A DNA stretch of 64,000 bases from Lelliottia jeotgali (GTDB lineage Bacteria > Pseudomonadota > Gammaproteobacteria > Enterobacterales > Enterobacteriaceae). The notes beneath the pieces are model-generated. The model was not told the DNA's origin. It was given only the letters and a program-made list of their open reading frames with translations, and made no database searches. The stretch is from NCBI GenBank assembly GCA_002271215.1, contig CP018628.1, positions 3,348,001 to 3,412,000 on the forward strand, written 5' to 3'. Shown here piece after piece: positions 34,802 through 42,900 of the stretch. The translations under genes were made by a program, and so were the position numbers. How positions within the stretch are numbered: the stretch's first letter is position 1; the number at the start of each line of letters is the position of its first letter.

Positions 34802-35165
34802 GGGGCTGATTCTGGATTCGACGGGATTTGCGAAACCCAAGGTGCATGCCGAGGGGCGGTTTGCCTCGTAAAAAGCCGCAAAAAAATAGTCGCAAACGAC
34901 GAAAACTACGCTTTAGCAGCTTAATAACCTGCTAAGAGCCCTCTCTCCCTAGCTTCCGCTCTTAAGACGGGGATCAAAGAGAGGTCAAACCCAAAAGAGA
35001 TCGCATGGATGTCCTGCCTGGGGCTGAAGTGTTAAAACTAATCAGGCTAGTCTGGTAGTGGCGTGTCTGTCCGCAGGTGCCAGGCGAATGTAAAGACTGA
35101 CTAAGCATGTAGTACCGAGGATGTAGGAATTTCGGACGGGGGTTCAAATCCCCCCAGCTCCACCA
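34802..35165 (+). ncRNA. ssrA: transfer-messenger RNA (tmRNA)
   Basis: A 364-nt tmRNA from GGGGCTGATTCTGG to the encoded CCA. The tag reading frame at 34892-34924 encodes ANDENYALAA and a stop, identical to E. coli. The 3' tRNA-like domain has a T arm with GGGGGTTCAAATCCCCCC, different from the CGCGGGTTCAACTCCCG of E. coli but fully paired. The ssrA 3' end is a frequent integration site for islands, and the accessory genes of this window start right after it. Confidence 0.98.
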
Positions 35166-35208
35166 AAATTCTTTGTAGATGGTCACCAGAGCCTGATACG
35201 AAGTCCTG

Positions 35209-35243
35209 AAAGCCCGCTCGGCGCAAGCCCTGCGGGCTTTTTT
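35209..35243 (+). terminator. terminator after ssrA
   Basis: The stem AAAGCCCGC/GCGGGCTTT is followed by T run. It also lies close to the stop of the minus-strand gene at 35251. Confidence 0.85.
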
Positions 35244-35250
35244 GTGGCTG

Positions 35251-35880
35251 CTATTCCACTCGCTTGTATGCTGGAACGCGTCGAGTCGTCCCCGTCAGCG
35301 TGTCGCTAGCCTCTACTTCCGTGGTGGAAATTCGCATACCGGATTTTCTCAGCGTCGAGACGTCGGCGGCAATACGCTGCATCCCGAACCAGAATAGACC
35401 ATCAAGCGCCGTGACTTGCAAACCGGCTTCCAGCGCGAGTTTCAGACGTTGGCGCGGGGCTTTGACCTGTTTCGCGATCTGCTGGAACGGCCCTGTTGTG
35501 AGCCCTTCTGACGCGATTCGGCGTATACGATTTGAAAATTGATAGCGGAACGCATCCGGTATGCTGCTGAGGTCGGATTTCAGGGTATAAACACAGCCAT
35601 AACGATTATCACTGATTGTGACTGGTTTACGATTGAGCGTAAGTTCGCTGCGCAAAAGATCGATGATCTGCGGAGCGCGGATCAGCTGAAGGCGGAAGGG
35701 AAGCTCAAAGCTCGTCACATAGTCCACATGTTGCAAAGCAAGGTACAATCGAGCCTCACTTCCCGCTTTTGCCTGCCGACACTGTTCAAGCACTTCCGCC
35801 CACTGACGGGAGAGGTGATCAGGTTCATTGACTTCGATAAATTGGTATTTTTCTATCTGATAATCGATGCTCGCTGCCAT
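35251..35880 (-). CDS. hypothetical protein with C-terminal winged-helix-like region
   Basis: A 209-residue protein I cannot name. The N-terminal two thirds have no recognised motif. The C-terminal part (about 150-209) reads VTALDGLFWFGMQRIAADVS followed by TLRKSGMRISTTEVEA and ends VPAYKRVE. This resembles the small helix-turn-helix domain (HTH_39-like) found in phage and island proteins, where a FGxxRLAARIxxLRxxG pattern precedes a polar tail ending in a Tyr-Lys motif. It sits directly after ssrA, a common integration site, but no integrase is present. Start ATG 35880 lacks a clear Shine-Dalgarno. A DNA-binding role is inference. Confidence 0.6.
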   Translation of the reverse strand: MAASIDYQIEKYQFIEVNEPDHLSRQWAEVLEQCRQAKAGSEARLYLALQHVDYVTSFELPFRLQLIRAPQIIDLLRSELTLNRKPVTISDNRYGCVYTLKSDLSSIPDAFRYQFSNRIRRIASEGLTTGPFQQIAKQVKAPRQRLKLALEAGLQVTALDGLFWFGMQRIAADVSTLRKSGMRISTTEVEASDTLTGTTRRVPAYKRVE

Positions 35881-36130
35881 AAATGTTTCTTACCCACGCT
35901 TACCCTCAACTTTTCTCACTTTAGCGCATAACGACTACCCCAACGTAGCCAATATCACTGATGTCGTGACGGACGTCTGTAATTGTGAAACTCCGGTCTT
36001 GCAGAAGGTATTCACACGATGGATAGAAATCGACCATTGATCTAATACAGTTTTTTCCTAGAGCCATGCCGCTTCGCTCGTGCCATGCTGAATCACGCTC
36101 ATAACATGAATAACGTTAATTGAGGATATT

Positions 36131-36487
36131 ATGAAAAAGACAATCATCGCATTATCTGCACTTCTGCTGGCTTCTCCTGTTTTTGCCGCAACCACACACG
36201 CAACCGACGATACTGTTGCCGCCGCGAAAGCGAATGCCAACGACGCGAAACAAAAGCTGCATCAGGAGCAGAATAAAGGCGAAGAGCTGAAACTGAAATC
36301 CAAACACGCCGCTGAAGGCAAAAGCGACAGTGTAGGCAGCAAAGTGAGTGAAGACTCGCAGAAGGCCTGGCATAAAACCAAAGAAGGTACCGAGAAAGGT
36401 TGGGATGCCACCAAAGAAGGGACGGAGAAAGGCTGGAACAAGACCAAAGAAGGCGCAGCGTCGCTGGAAAAGAAAGTCACTGAGTAA
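36131..36487 (+). CDS. small exported protein with synuclein-like 11-residue repeats
   Basis: A 118-residue protein with a clear signal peptide (MKKTIIALSALLLASPVFA, cut before ATTHA) and GAGGAT before the ATG. The mature part is highly charged and has few hydrophobic residues. Residues 71-114 form four consecutive 11-mers: KVSEDSQKAWH, KTKEGTEKGWD, ATKEGTEKGWN and KTKEGAASLEK. This period and the KTKEG core are those of amphipathic 11/3 helices in alpha-synuclein, LEA proteins and apolipoproteins, which fold on lipid. It is likely periplasmic and natively disordered or membrane-associated. I do not recognise a named family. A terminator follows immediately. Confidence 0.75.
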   Translation: MKKTIIALSALLLASPVFAATTHATDDTVAAAKANANDAKQKLHQEQNKGEELKLKSKHAAEGKSDSVGSKVSEDSQKAWHKTKEGTEKGWDATKEGTEKGWNKTKEGAASLEKKVTE

Positions 36488-36501
36488 GTTATCTCCCCCC
36501 G

Positions 36502-36527
36502 AAAAGGCCGCCATCGCGGCCTTTTTT
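36502..36527 (+). terminator. terminator after the 11-mer repeat protein gene
   Basis: The stem AAAAGGCCGC/GCGGCCTTTT with the loop CATC is followed by a T run. Confidence 0.88.
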
Positions 36528-36530
36528 ATT

Positions 36531-36636
36531 TGTAGGCCGCTGCGGCCTGAATTGCCCGGTGGCGCTGCGCTTACCGGGCCTACAACGACAACGACTCGAA
36601 CCGTAGGCCGGATAAGGCGCAGCCGCCATCCGGCGG
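36531..36636. repeat. BIME: tandem REP elements
   Basis: Two REP palindromes in opposite orientation: one with GCCCGGTGGCGCTGCGCTTACCGGGC around 36557-36585, and one starting GTAGGCCGGATAAGGCGC around 36602-36636. A partial GTAGGCCGCTGCGGCC lies at 36531. Typical intergenic BIME. Confidence 0.82.
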
Positions 36637-36687
36637 AAAACGGCTGTGCAGCCTGACTACACCGGCTGATCATTTCCCCCTTCCTCC

Positions 36688-36716
36688 CGAATAAATCTCC
36701 CTCCCCGCGCGTTTAC
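36688..36716 (+). promoter_or_regulatory. candidate ECF sigma promoter of the YceI gene
   Basis: CGAAT (36688-36692), 17 bases, then CGTTTAC (36710-36716), ending 29 bases before the YceI ATG. The same two blocks with the same spacing precede the TPR-sigma operon at 39208-39236. The two-block form and the CGT in the -10 are typical of ECF sigma promoters. Assignment to the local sigma factor is inference. Confidence 0.6.
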
Positions 36717-36745
36717 CCCTTGCCCGCATACTGGAGATCTGCCCG

Positions 36746-37306
36746 ATGATTCGTCCTTTGATATTTGCGCTCGCCCTGCTCTCCCCTGCCCTTTACGCGC
36801 AGCCGGTGAGTTACGCCATCAATACCGATAGAACTCCGATTACCCTTTCATGGCATGCGTTCGGCGGCATTCTGTCCTGGGCGAACCTCGATGGTGTCAC
36901 GGGGGATGTGACCTTAGATCCAGAGAATGAATTTAGCGATCGTATCAACGTCACCATCCCTGTCTCTACGCTGGTCGCATCCAACAGCTTGCTCACCTGG
37001 CAGCTGAAGAGCGACATGTTTTTCGATGCCAGCCGCTATCCCAATATTCAGTTGAGCAGCACCCGCGTGGTGGCGCTGAGTGGCGGGCGCTTTCGGGTAT
37101 TCGGCACACTGAAAGTCAAAGATATCCAGCGCCCGGTGATTCTGGAAGCGACGCTGGAAGAACACAAAATGGATGAATCCATATCGCTTCACGCCACCAC
37201 AGCCATCTCACGATCCGCGTATCATATGGACAAATTCGCCCTGGTGGTGGATGACCGTATCGCCATTAAAATTGAGATCCAGGCCATTGCCCGCTCCGCG
37301 TCATGA
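36746..37306 (+). CDS. YceI family periplasmic protein
   Basis: A 186-residue exported protein of the YceI family, a lipocalin-like barrel that binds polyprenoid lipids in known structures. The signal peptide MIRPLIFALALLSPALYAQP is cut near ALYA. Family blocks are YAINTDRTPITLSWHAFGGI, GVTGDVTLDPENEFSDRINV, LKSDMFFDASRYPNI and GRFRVFGTLKVKDIQRPV. It is convergent with the anti-sigma gene and overlaps it by 6 bases. Its promoter region carries the same bipartite motif as the sigma operon, so it is a likely regulon member. Confidence 0.88.
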   Translation: MIRPLIFALALLSPALYAQPVSYAINTDRTPITLSWHAFGGILSWANLDGVTGDVTLDPENEFSDRINVTIPVSTLVASNSLLTWQLKSDMFFDASRYPNIQLSSTRVVALSGGRFRVFGTLKVKDIQRPVILEATLEEHKMDESISLHATTAISRSAYHMDKFALVVDDRIAIKIEIQAIARSAS

Positions 37307-38089
37307 CAACACAGACTGCAATTGACGCGCACTGGCTTCCAGCTGCGCCGTCGGATTGCGGCCAATCAGCACATACTGATAGCTCCGACTTTTCCACCAG
37401 GCAATATTCATACTGTGCCGTTGCTCATTCTGAATCTCTGCATCATTGCTCTGCTCAAGCGGCGAAATACACAGCGCCATCGGCCCAAAATCCGCGTGCA
37501 TCCAGACAATCTGGGCGATAGAGGTGCTGTCATAGCGCAGCATTCGGATCATCTTCAGCTCGGCATTGTGCAGCATCAGCTGCTGCTCACTCACTTTCAG
37601 ACCGATATCCTCGGCGGTACGCGCGATCCCTCGGGCAATGACGGGCTGAGAACTGTCGACATCCAGCAAGGTTTCAGCGCTGTAGAGCGACATATACTGG
37701 GCCTCAAGATCGCGGATATGCGCGTTTTCATCGCGTGCTTCGCCCGATGGCCTCACCAGATAGCCCAGACCCGAGCCGATAACCAGAAAACTCACTGAGG
37801 CAGCGATAAGCGCGCGGCGACTCACGCCGGGACGGGATGCGGGGCTTTCTGCCAGATATTTGTCCAGGCATTGCTGCATGCGAGCCGAAGGCGCGTCAGC
37901 CAGCAACGGGGCAAAGGCGCGTTGATAATCCTGATGGCTATTTTTCAGCTCGGCCGTTCGTGCGCTCAGAAACGCGTCAACGTTAAGTTGCTCTTCGAAA
38001 GCGCGGGCGTCGGCACTGTCCATCTCACCGTCCAACCAGGCGGCTATCGCATCATCGTGATAAGGGGGAGTAAATCGTAACGATTTCAA
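37301..38089 (-). CDS. anti-sigma factor, single-pass membrane protein
   Basis: A 262-residue protein with a cytosolic N-terminal region (DDAIAAWLDGEMDSADARAF) typical of anti-sigma domains. It lacks the HxxxCxxC zinc motif. One membrane segment follows (about 93-112, ALIAASVSFLVIGSGLGYLV) and then a periplasmic sensor domain of about 150 residues. The start is TTG 38089, overlapping the sigma stop (TTGA), with AAAGGAG 8 bases upstream, so it is translationally coupled to the sigma gene. It should hold the sigma factor at the inner membrane until an envelope signal arrives. The signal is unknown. SRRAL just before the segment resembles a twin-arginine motif. Confidence 0.82.
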   Translation of the reverse strand: MKSLRFTPPYHDDAIAAWLDGEMDSADARAFEEQLNVDAFLSARTAELKNSHQDYQRAFAPLLADAPSARMQQCLDKYLAESPASRPGVSRRALIAASVSFLVIGSGLGYLVRPSGEARDENAHIRDLEAQYMSLYSAETLLDVDSSQPVIARGIARTAEDIGLKVSEQQLMLHNAELKMIRMLRYDSTSIAQIVWMHADFGPMALCISPLEQSNDAEIQNEQRHSMNIAWWKSRSYQYVLIGRNPTAQLEASARQLQSVLS

Positions 38090-38601
38090 GAGCGTTTCTC
38101 CTTTGCCGCAGGGCGGGCATCCACTGTTTTTGCAAGCGTTGCCCTCGCCGTGGCCAGTCGGCTCATAATGGTGCCGATGGGGACCGCTAGCGTGTCCGCC
38201 GCTTCCTGATAGGTAAATCCTTCGACATAAACTAAAAACAGCGTGTTGCGCTGGGCTTCAGGAAGATTATTCACCCGCTGCATGATTTGCTGAAAATGAA
38301 TGCGTTCCTCATCCCGCGTATGTGTATCAGGCGCAATAAGCTCTTCGCCCGGCACAAAACCCTGCCCCTGACGAACCTGGCGGGCGCGCAGATCGGAAAT
38401 CCAGATCGAATGCAGAATCGAGAACAGCCATCTGTCAATTCGGGTGCCAGGCGTGTATTGCGCGCTCCTTTCAAGCGCGCGAACACAGGTCGACTGGACC
38501 AGCTCTTCAGCCATATCTCTACTTCGCGACAGCACCAGCCCGTAGCGCCAGAGGCGCGTCAGATGTGCCGCCAGCTGCTGGCGAACGTCACTGGTTGCGA
38601 T
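38086..38601 (-). CDS. ECF-type RNA polymerase sigma factor
   Basis: Group 4 (ECF) sigma factor. Region 2 is LTRLWRYGLVLSRSRDMAEE, then LVQSTCVRALER and RIDRWLFSILHSIWISDLRA. Region 4 is LPEAQRNTLFLVYVEGFTYQ, then EAADTLAVPIGTIMSRLATA. No ATG, GTG or TTG lies in frame upstream of GTG 38535, but starting there would remove half of region 2.1. Translation in frame upstream continues to ATC 38601 (IATSDVRQQLAAH), which has GAGAGG exactly 8 bases upstream; this gives 171 residues, normal for the family. The gene lies 21 bases after the TPR gene and overlaps the anti-sigma gene by 4 bases. Confidence 0.85.
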   Translation of the reverse strand: MATSDVRQQLAAHLTRLWRYGLVLSRSRDMAEELVQSTCVRALERSAQYTPGTRIDRWLFSILHSIWISDLRARQVRQGQGFVPGEELIAPDTHTRDEERIHFQQIMQRVNNLPEAQRNTLFLVYVEGFTYQEAADTLAVPIGTIMSRLATARATLAKTVDARPAAKEKRS

Positions 38602-38622
38602 TTTTTTGCCCTCTCGCTGATG

Positions 38623-39168
38623 TCAGGATTCCGGATGCCCGTCAATCGCGGCCTGCAAATCGCGATACTCCTCGCAATTCTGACCGCAAATACCGGCAAT
38701 CACTTTCAGTTGTTCTTTCGCCAGATCCGGGCGACCTTTCACCATCCATGCTTCACCCAAGTACTCACGGGCTTTGGCATAGTTAGGCTGCAGGGCAAGC
38801 GAGCGCTGATAATAGCCGATGCCTTCATCCGTGCGCCCCAGTTTTCGCGTCGCATAGCCGCGATAATTCCACGCCTCTGCCGTATTGGCATTTTTCAGCG
38901 AATCCAGCAGGTTCAGCGCCGCCTGATACTCGCCTTTTTTCGCGAGATGATACGCATAGTTGGTTTTGTCCTCATCGCTGAGGCTGCTGGTTTTCTCCGG
39001 CACACATTTCTTGCTCACGCTGTCATAGACTTGCCCTGACGGACAGTCTGGCGTCTTGCTTTCAGTATTATTATTGCCCATCGCGAAAGCCTGCGGGGCC
39101 TGCAAACAAAATAACAACACCGGAATCGCAAGGGTGCGGGAAAGCGGGAAAGATGCATTAGCGTTCAT
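38623..39168 (-). CDS. exported TPR-repeat protein
   Basis: A 181-residue protein, first gene of the TPR-sigma-anti-sigma operon. The signal peptide ends near APQAFA. A short Cys-bounded segment (CPSGQVYDSVSKKC) follows. Two or three TPR motifs are seen: NYAYHLAKKGEYQAALNLLD, EAWNYRGYATRKLGRTDEGI and YYQRSLALQPNYAKAREYLG. The C-terminal pair CGQNC could form a disulphide. CAGGAG precedes ATG 39168. It is a probable periplasmic scaffold or sensor component linked to the sigma system; no named homologue is recognised. Confidence 0.82.
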   Translation of the reverse strand: MNANASFPLSRTLAIPVLLFCLQAPQAFAMGNNNTESKTPDCPSGQVYDSVSKKCVPEKTSSLSDEDKTNYAYHLAKKGEYQAALNLLDSLKNANTAEAWNYRGYATRKLGRTDEGIGYYQRSLALQPNYAKAREYLGEAWMVKGRPDLAKEQLKVIAGICGQNCEEYRDLQAAIDGHPES

Positions 39169-39207
39169 TTTCTACTCCTGGGTCAGTGATGGTCAGGTGA
39201 ACGAAGA

Positions 39208-39236
39208 GTAAACGCCTGAGCCCCCTGTTCTATTCG
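39208..39236 (-). promoter_or_regulatory. candidate ECF sigma promoter of the TPR-sigma-anti-sigma operon
   Basis: On the minus strand, CGAAT (39232-39236), 17 bases, then CGTTTAC (39208-39214), ending 39 bases before the TPR start. Both blocks and the spacer are identical to those at 36688-36716, which points to autoregulation by the operon's own sigma factor. Confidence 0.6.
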
Positions 39237-39951
39237 AAGTCTGTGCATCATTTATCGATACCGAAAATCATACTTAAGGCGTATGCCATCGGATAATGGA
39301 AAGCGATAGATTCAATCAAGAATTAATTCCGCATTAATTACCGCCCCAACTAGCACATTATTTAGCCCACGCCAGTTTTATTTTTAATTCGGTCACAAAC
39401 ATAATATATCTTATAAGTAATGATTTACCCATCCTGAAATAACGCTTTAGCACTTCTTAACTGACTATTTATTTACATTATAAAAACTCAAATATATTCA
39501 TCCTCTTTCTTAATAACCCTGTCTAACCCGCAAAGAAGAAAAAACCGCAGAAGCCATGCACAGCGCGGCCTTGAAGGCATTTCATCTATATATAAACCTG
39601 TGTGAGATTATTCAATTCAGAAGGGGTTAACGGGTGGTTACTGGCGCTTCATTTGCATATTACGCTATTTATAGCTATATCATTTTTAGACCATTTAATT
39701 AATATCTCTATAAATCACAGGGCTTTATATAACACAAAAAACGTCGAATACAAGCAAAACACAATCAAATAAATTGATTCATCTGATGTTGCCACCCTAT
39801 TTGTTGGCGGGCATCGATCGCTCTGAAGAAAAGGACGGTGAGCACTATTTTAAATAAATAGCGACTCCGCCGGGGGCGCTCTTTACCCACAGAAATTATA
39901 TGGCCTCATCTTGCACGCCATTTCAATAAAAATCTGTTGGGAGTCATCTAT
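39237..39951. other. long AT-rich intergenic region upstream of bapA
   Basis: About 700 bases with no convincing gene. It is strongly AT-rich, with runs such as ATAATATATC and TTTATATAAC, whereas bapA itself is GC-rich. The region probably holds the bapA promoter and nucleoid-protein (H-NS type) binding. bapA transcription in Salmonella depends on CsgD, but I found no CsgD-like site I would defend. The bapA Shine-Dalgarno GGGAG is at 39939-39943. Confidence 0.6.
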
Positions 39952-42900
39952 ATGAGCCAAATCTCTGTTATCTCGAAACTTACTGGCGTGGAAACCACCA
40001 CCGAAGGCACTCAGGTTACTCTGGATCACTCCTCAATCGTGAAGCTTCACGTCGGCCGGGCCGACATTTCCCACTACACGCGCAGCGGCAACGATCTGAT
40101 CGTGAGCCTGCACTCAGGCGAAGTCATTACCCTGAAAAACTTTTACCACGGCGATGCGCAGGGCGAGAGCCAACTGGTGTTGCAGGAAGGCAACGGCGCG
40201 CTATGGTGGATTGAAGACCCGACCGCCGCCGAGCATTACGAAGCGATTGCCTCGACGGATGTACTGATGGGGGCCTCTGGCGATAACGGCGGCGCAGCCA
40301 TCTGGCCGTGGGTGCTGGGTGGCGTCGCCGTCGCAGGCGGGATAGCCCTTGCCGCAGGTGGCGGTGGTGGCGGCGGTGGTGGTGGCGGTGATGACAATAA
40401 CTCGGGTAATCCCGGCAATCCAGGCAACCCGTCGGACCCTGATACCACACCGCCTAACGCACCGACCAATCTGCAATTCTCGCCAGACGGTAACACCGTA
40501 ACCGGGACCGCAGAACCGAACAGCACCATCACCTTAAAAGATGCCAACGGGAACCTGGTCGGCACCGGGAAAACCGGCAGCGACGGGAAATTCACCATCG
40601 AACTGGGTACGCCGTTAACCAACGGCGAGCAGCTTACTGCAACCGCCACCGACTCATCCGGTAACGTCAGCAAAGAGGGCCACGTCACCGCGCCCGACCT
40701 GACCACACCTGATGCGCCGGACATTTTGATTGTTAACGACGATGTCGGGGGCGAAACCGGTCCACTGGAAAATGGCCAGCGCACCGATGATGCCCGTCCG
40801 ACGCTGAGCGGCATTGGCGAAGCGGGAACCACCATCACCCTCTTCGATAACGGCACCAAAATCGGCACCACAACCGTGGATGCCAAGGGCAACTGGAGCT
40901 TTACCCCGCCGAATGCGCTGTCCAACGGCAGCCATACCCTGACCTCTACCGCCACCGATGCGGCAGGCCACACCAGCGCGCCGTCAGCCGGGATCACCAT
41001 TGTGGTCGATACGGTTGCGCCTACGGCACCGGTGATTTCCAGTGTCACCGATGACGTCGACCCGGTCACCGGGCCGCTCAACAACGGCGGCAGCACCAAC
41101 GATCAGCGCCCACAGTTTACTGGCACCGCTGAAGCGGGTTCAACGGTTACGATTTACGATAACGGCATCGCAATCGGCACGGTAACTGCCGCCGGAAACG
41201 GCAGTTGGAGCTTTACCCCGTCAGTCAATTTGAGTGAAGGCAGCCACCAGATTACGGTGCGCGCCACAGACGTGGCGGGCAATACCAGCGCTGCCTCGCC
41301 GGGCTTTAACATTACCGTTGATATCACCGCGCCCGCTGCGCCGTCCGCTTTTGTGGTCAATGATGAAGTCGGCTCGATCCGCGGTGCGGTTTCCGCGGGC
41401 CAGACCACCGATGCCAGCCAGCCGCGTCTCACCGGTCGGGGCGATCCGGGCAGCACGATTATTATTTACGATAACGGCGTGGAAGTCGGCAGAGTGACCG
41501 TCGGCACGAACGGCTTGTGGAGTGTGGCTCCGAATGGCCCACTTTCCGAAGGCCCGCACTCGGTCACGGTGCGTGAAATCGACGCTGCCGGGAATCCGAG
41601 CGGCTTGTCGCAGGCCATCAACTTTATTGTCGATACCGTAGCACCAGGCCAGCCTGCGATCACCCTCAACCCGGCAGGCACCCAGATAACCGGTACTGCT
41701 GAACCGAACAGCACCATTACCATTACCAACGGCACGGGTCAGAGCTGGACAGGCACGGCAGATGGCAGCGGCAACTTCACCATTGCGCTCAGCCCTGCGC
41801 AGACCAACGGCCAAACCATTTCGGTCATCGCCTCGGACGCCGCCGGGAACGCCAGTATTCCTGCCACAGCTATCGCCGTTGACAACATCGCTCCGAACCC
41901 GCCAACCGGATTGACCGTCGCCGGAGACGGAGCCAGCGTCAGCGGTAGCGCCGAGCCAAACAGCACCGTCACCGTTAAAGATCCTGCTGGCGGCGTGATC
42001 GGTTCCGGCACCACCGATGCTAACGGCCATTTCACCGTACCTATCGATCCGCCACAAACCAACGGCGAAGTGTTGCAGGTGATCGCCAGCGATCCAACGG
42101 GGAATGACAGCCAGCCAGGTCACGCTGATGCGCCTGACACCACCAAACCGCTGGCACCGGATAACCTGGATGTCTCGGATGACGGGACCACCGTTACCGG
42201 CACCGCCGAACCGGGTAGCACCGTCAGCATTAAAGGTCCGGATGGCGTGGAGATTGGTCACGCCACGGCGGGCGATAACGGCGACTTTACCGTCACTATC
42301 TCCCCGCCGCAGCTTAACGGCGAGAAGCTGACCGCCGATGCGACGGATCACGCGGGCAATACCGGGCCAACGGCGTCGGTCGATGCCCCTGATATCACCC
42401 CACCGCAAGCGCCGGTGATCACGTCGGTGTATGACGACGTGGCCAACGGAATCGGTGACATCGCGAATAACGGCCTGACTAACGACTCTAACCCGACTAT
42501 TCACGGGACAGGCGAGGCTGGCACCCGGCTCTATATTTACAGCGGGTCAGACCAAATCGGTACGCTGATCATTCCTCAAAACGGCATCTGGGAATACACG
42601 CCGTCGGTGCACCTGCGCGAGGGCGGGCATGTTCTGACTGCCACCGCCATTGACGCTGCCGGGAATGCCAGCGGCACCTCGAACAGCTGGAGCATTACTG
42701 TCGACAGCGTAGTCCCTGCGGCACCGGTCATTACTTCAGTGGTTGACGATGTTCCAGGCAGAACCGGCCCGCTCGATACGGGAGAAACCACCAACGACTC
42801 TCGTCCGACGCTCAACGGCACGGGCGAGCCAGGAGCGACAATCAGCGTGCGTCTTGACGGCGTGCAGATCGGCACCGCCGTGGTCAGCGATGGCGGCTCA

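Noticed and set aside
39601..39700. CsgD-type site at CGGGTGGTTA upstream of bapA
   Set aside because: It differs from the reported consensus (CGGGTGAGTTA type) by a deletion as well as substitutions, and a short motif like this is expected by chance.
39786..39857. A 23-codon open frame in the bapA upstream region
   Set aside because: No Shine-Dalgarno, no conserved motif, and a length expected by chance.
35166..39951. An ssrA-integrated genomic island with attL/attR
   Set aside because: No repeat of the ssrA 3' end and no integrase or integrase fragment was seen in the window.
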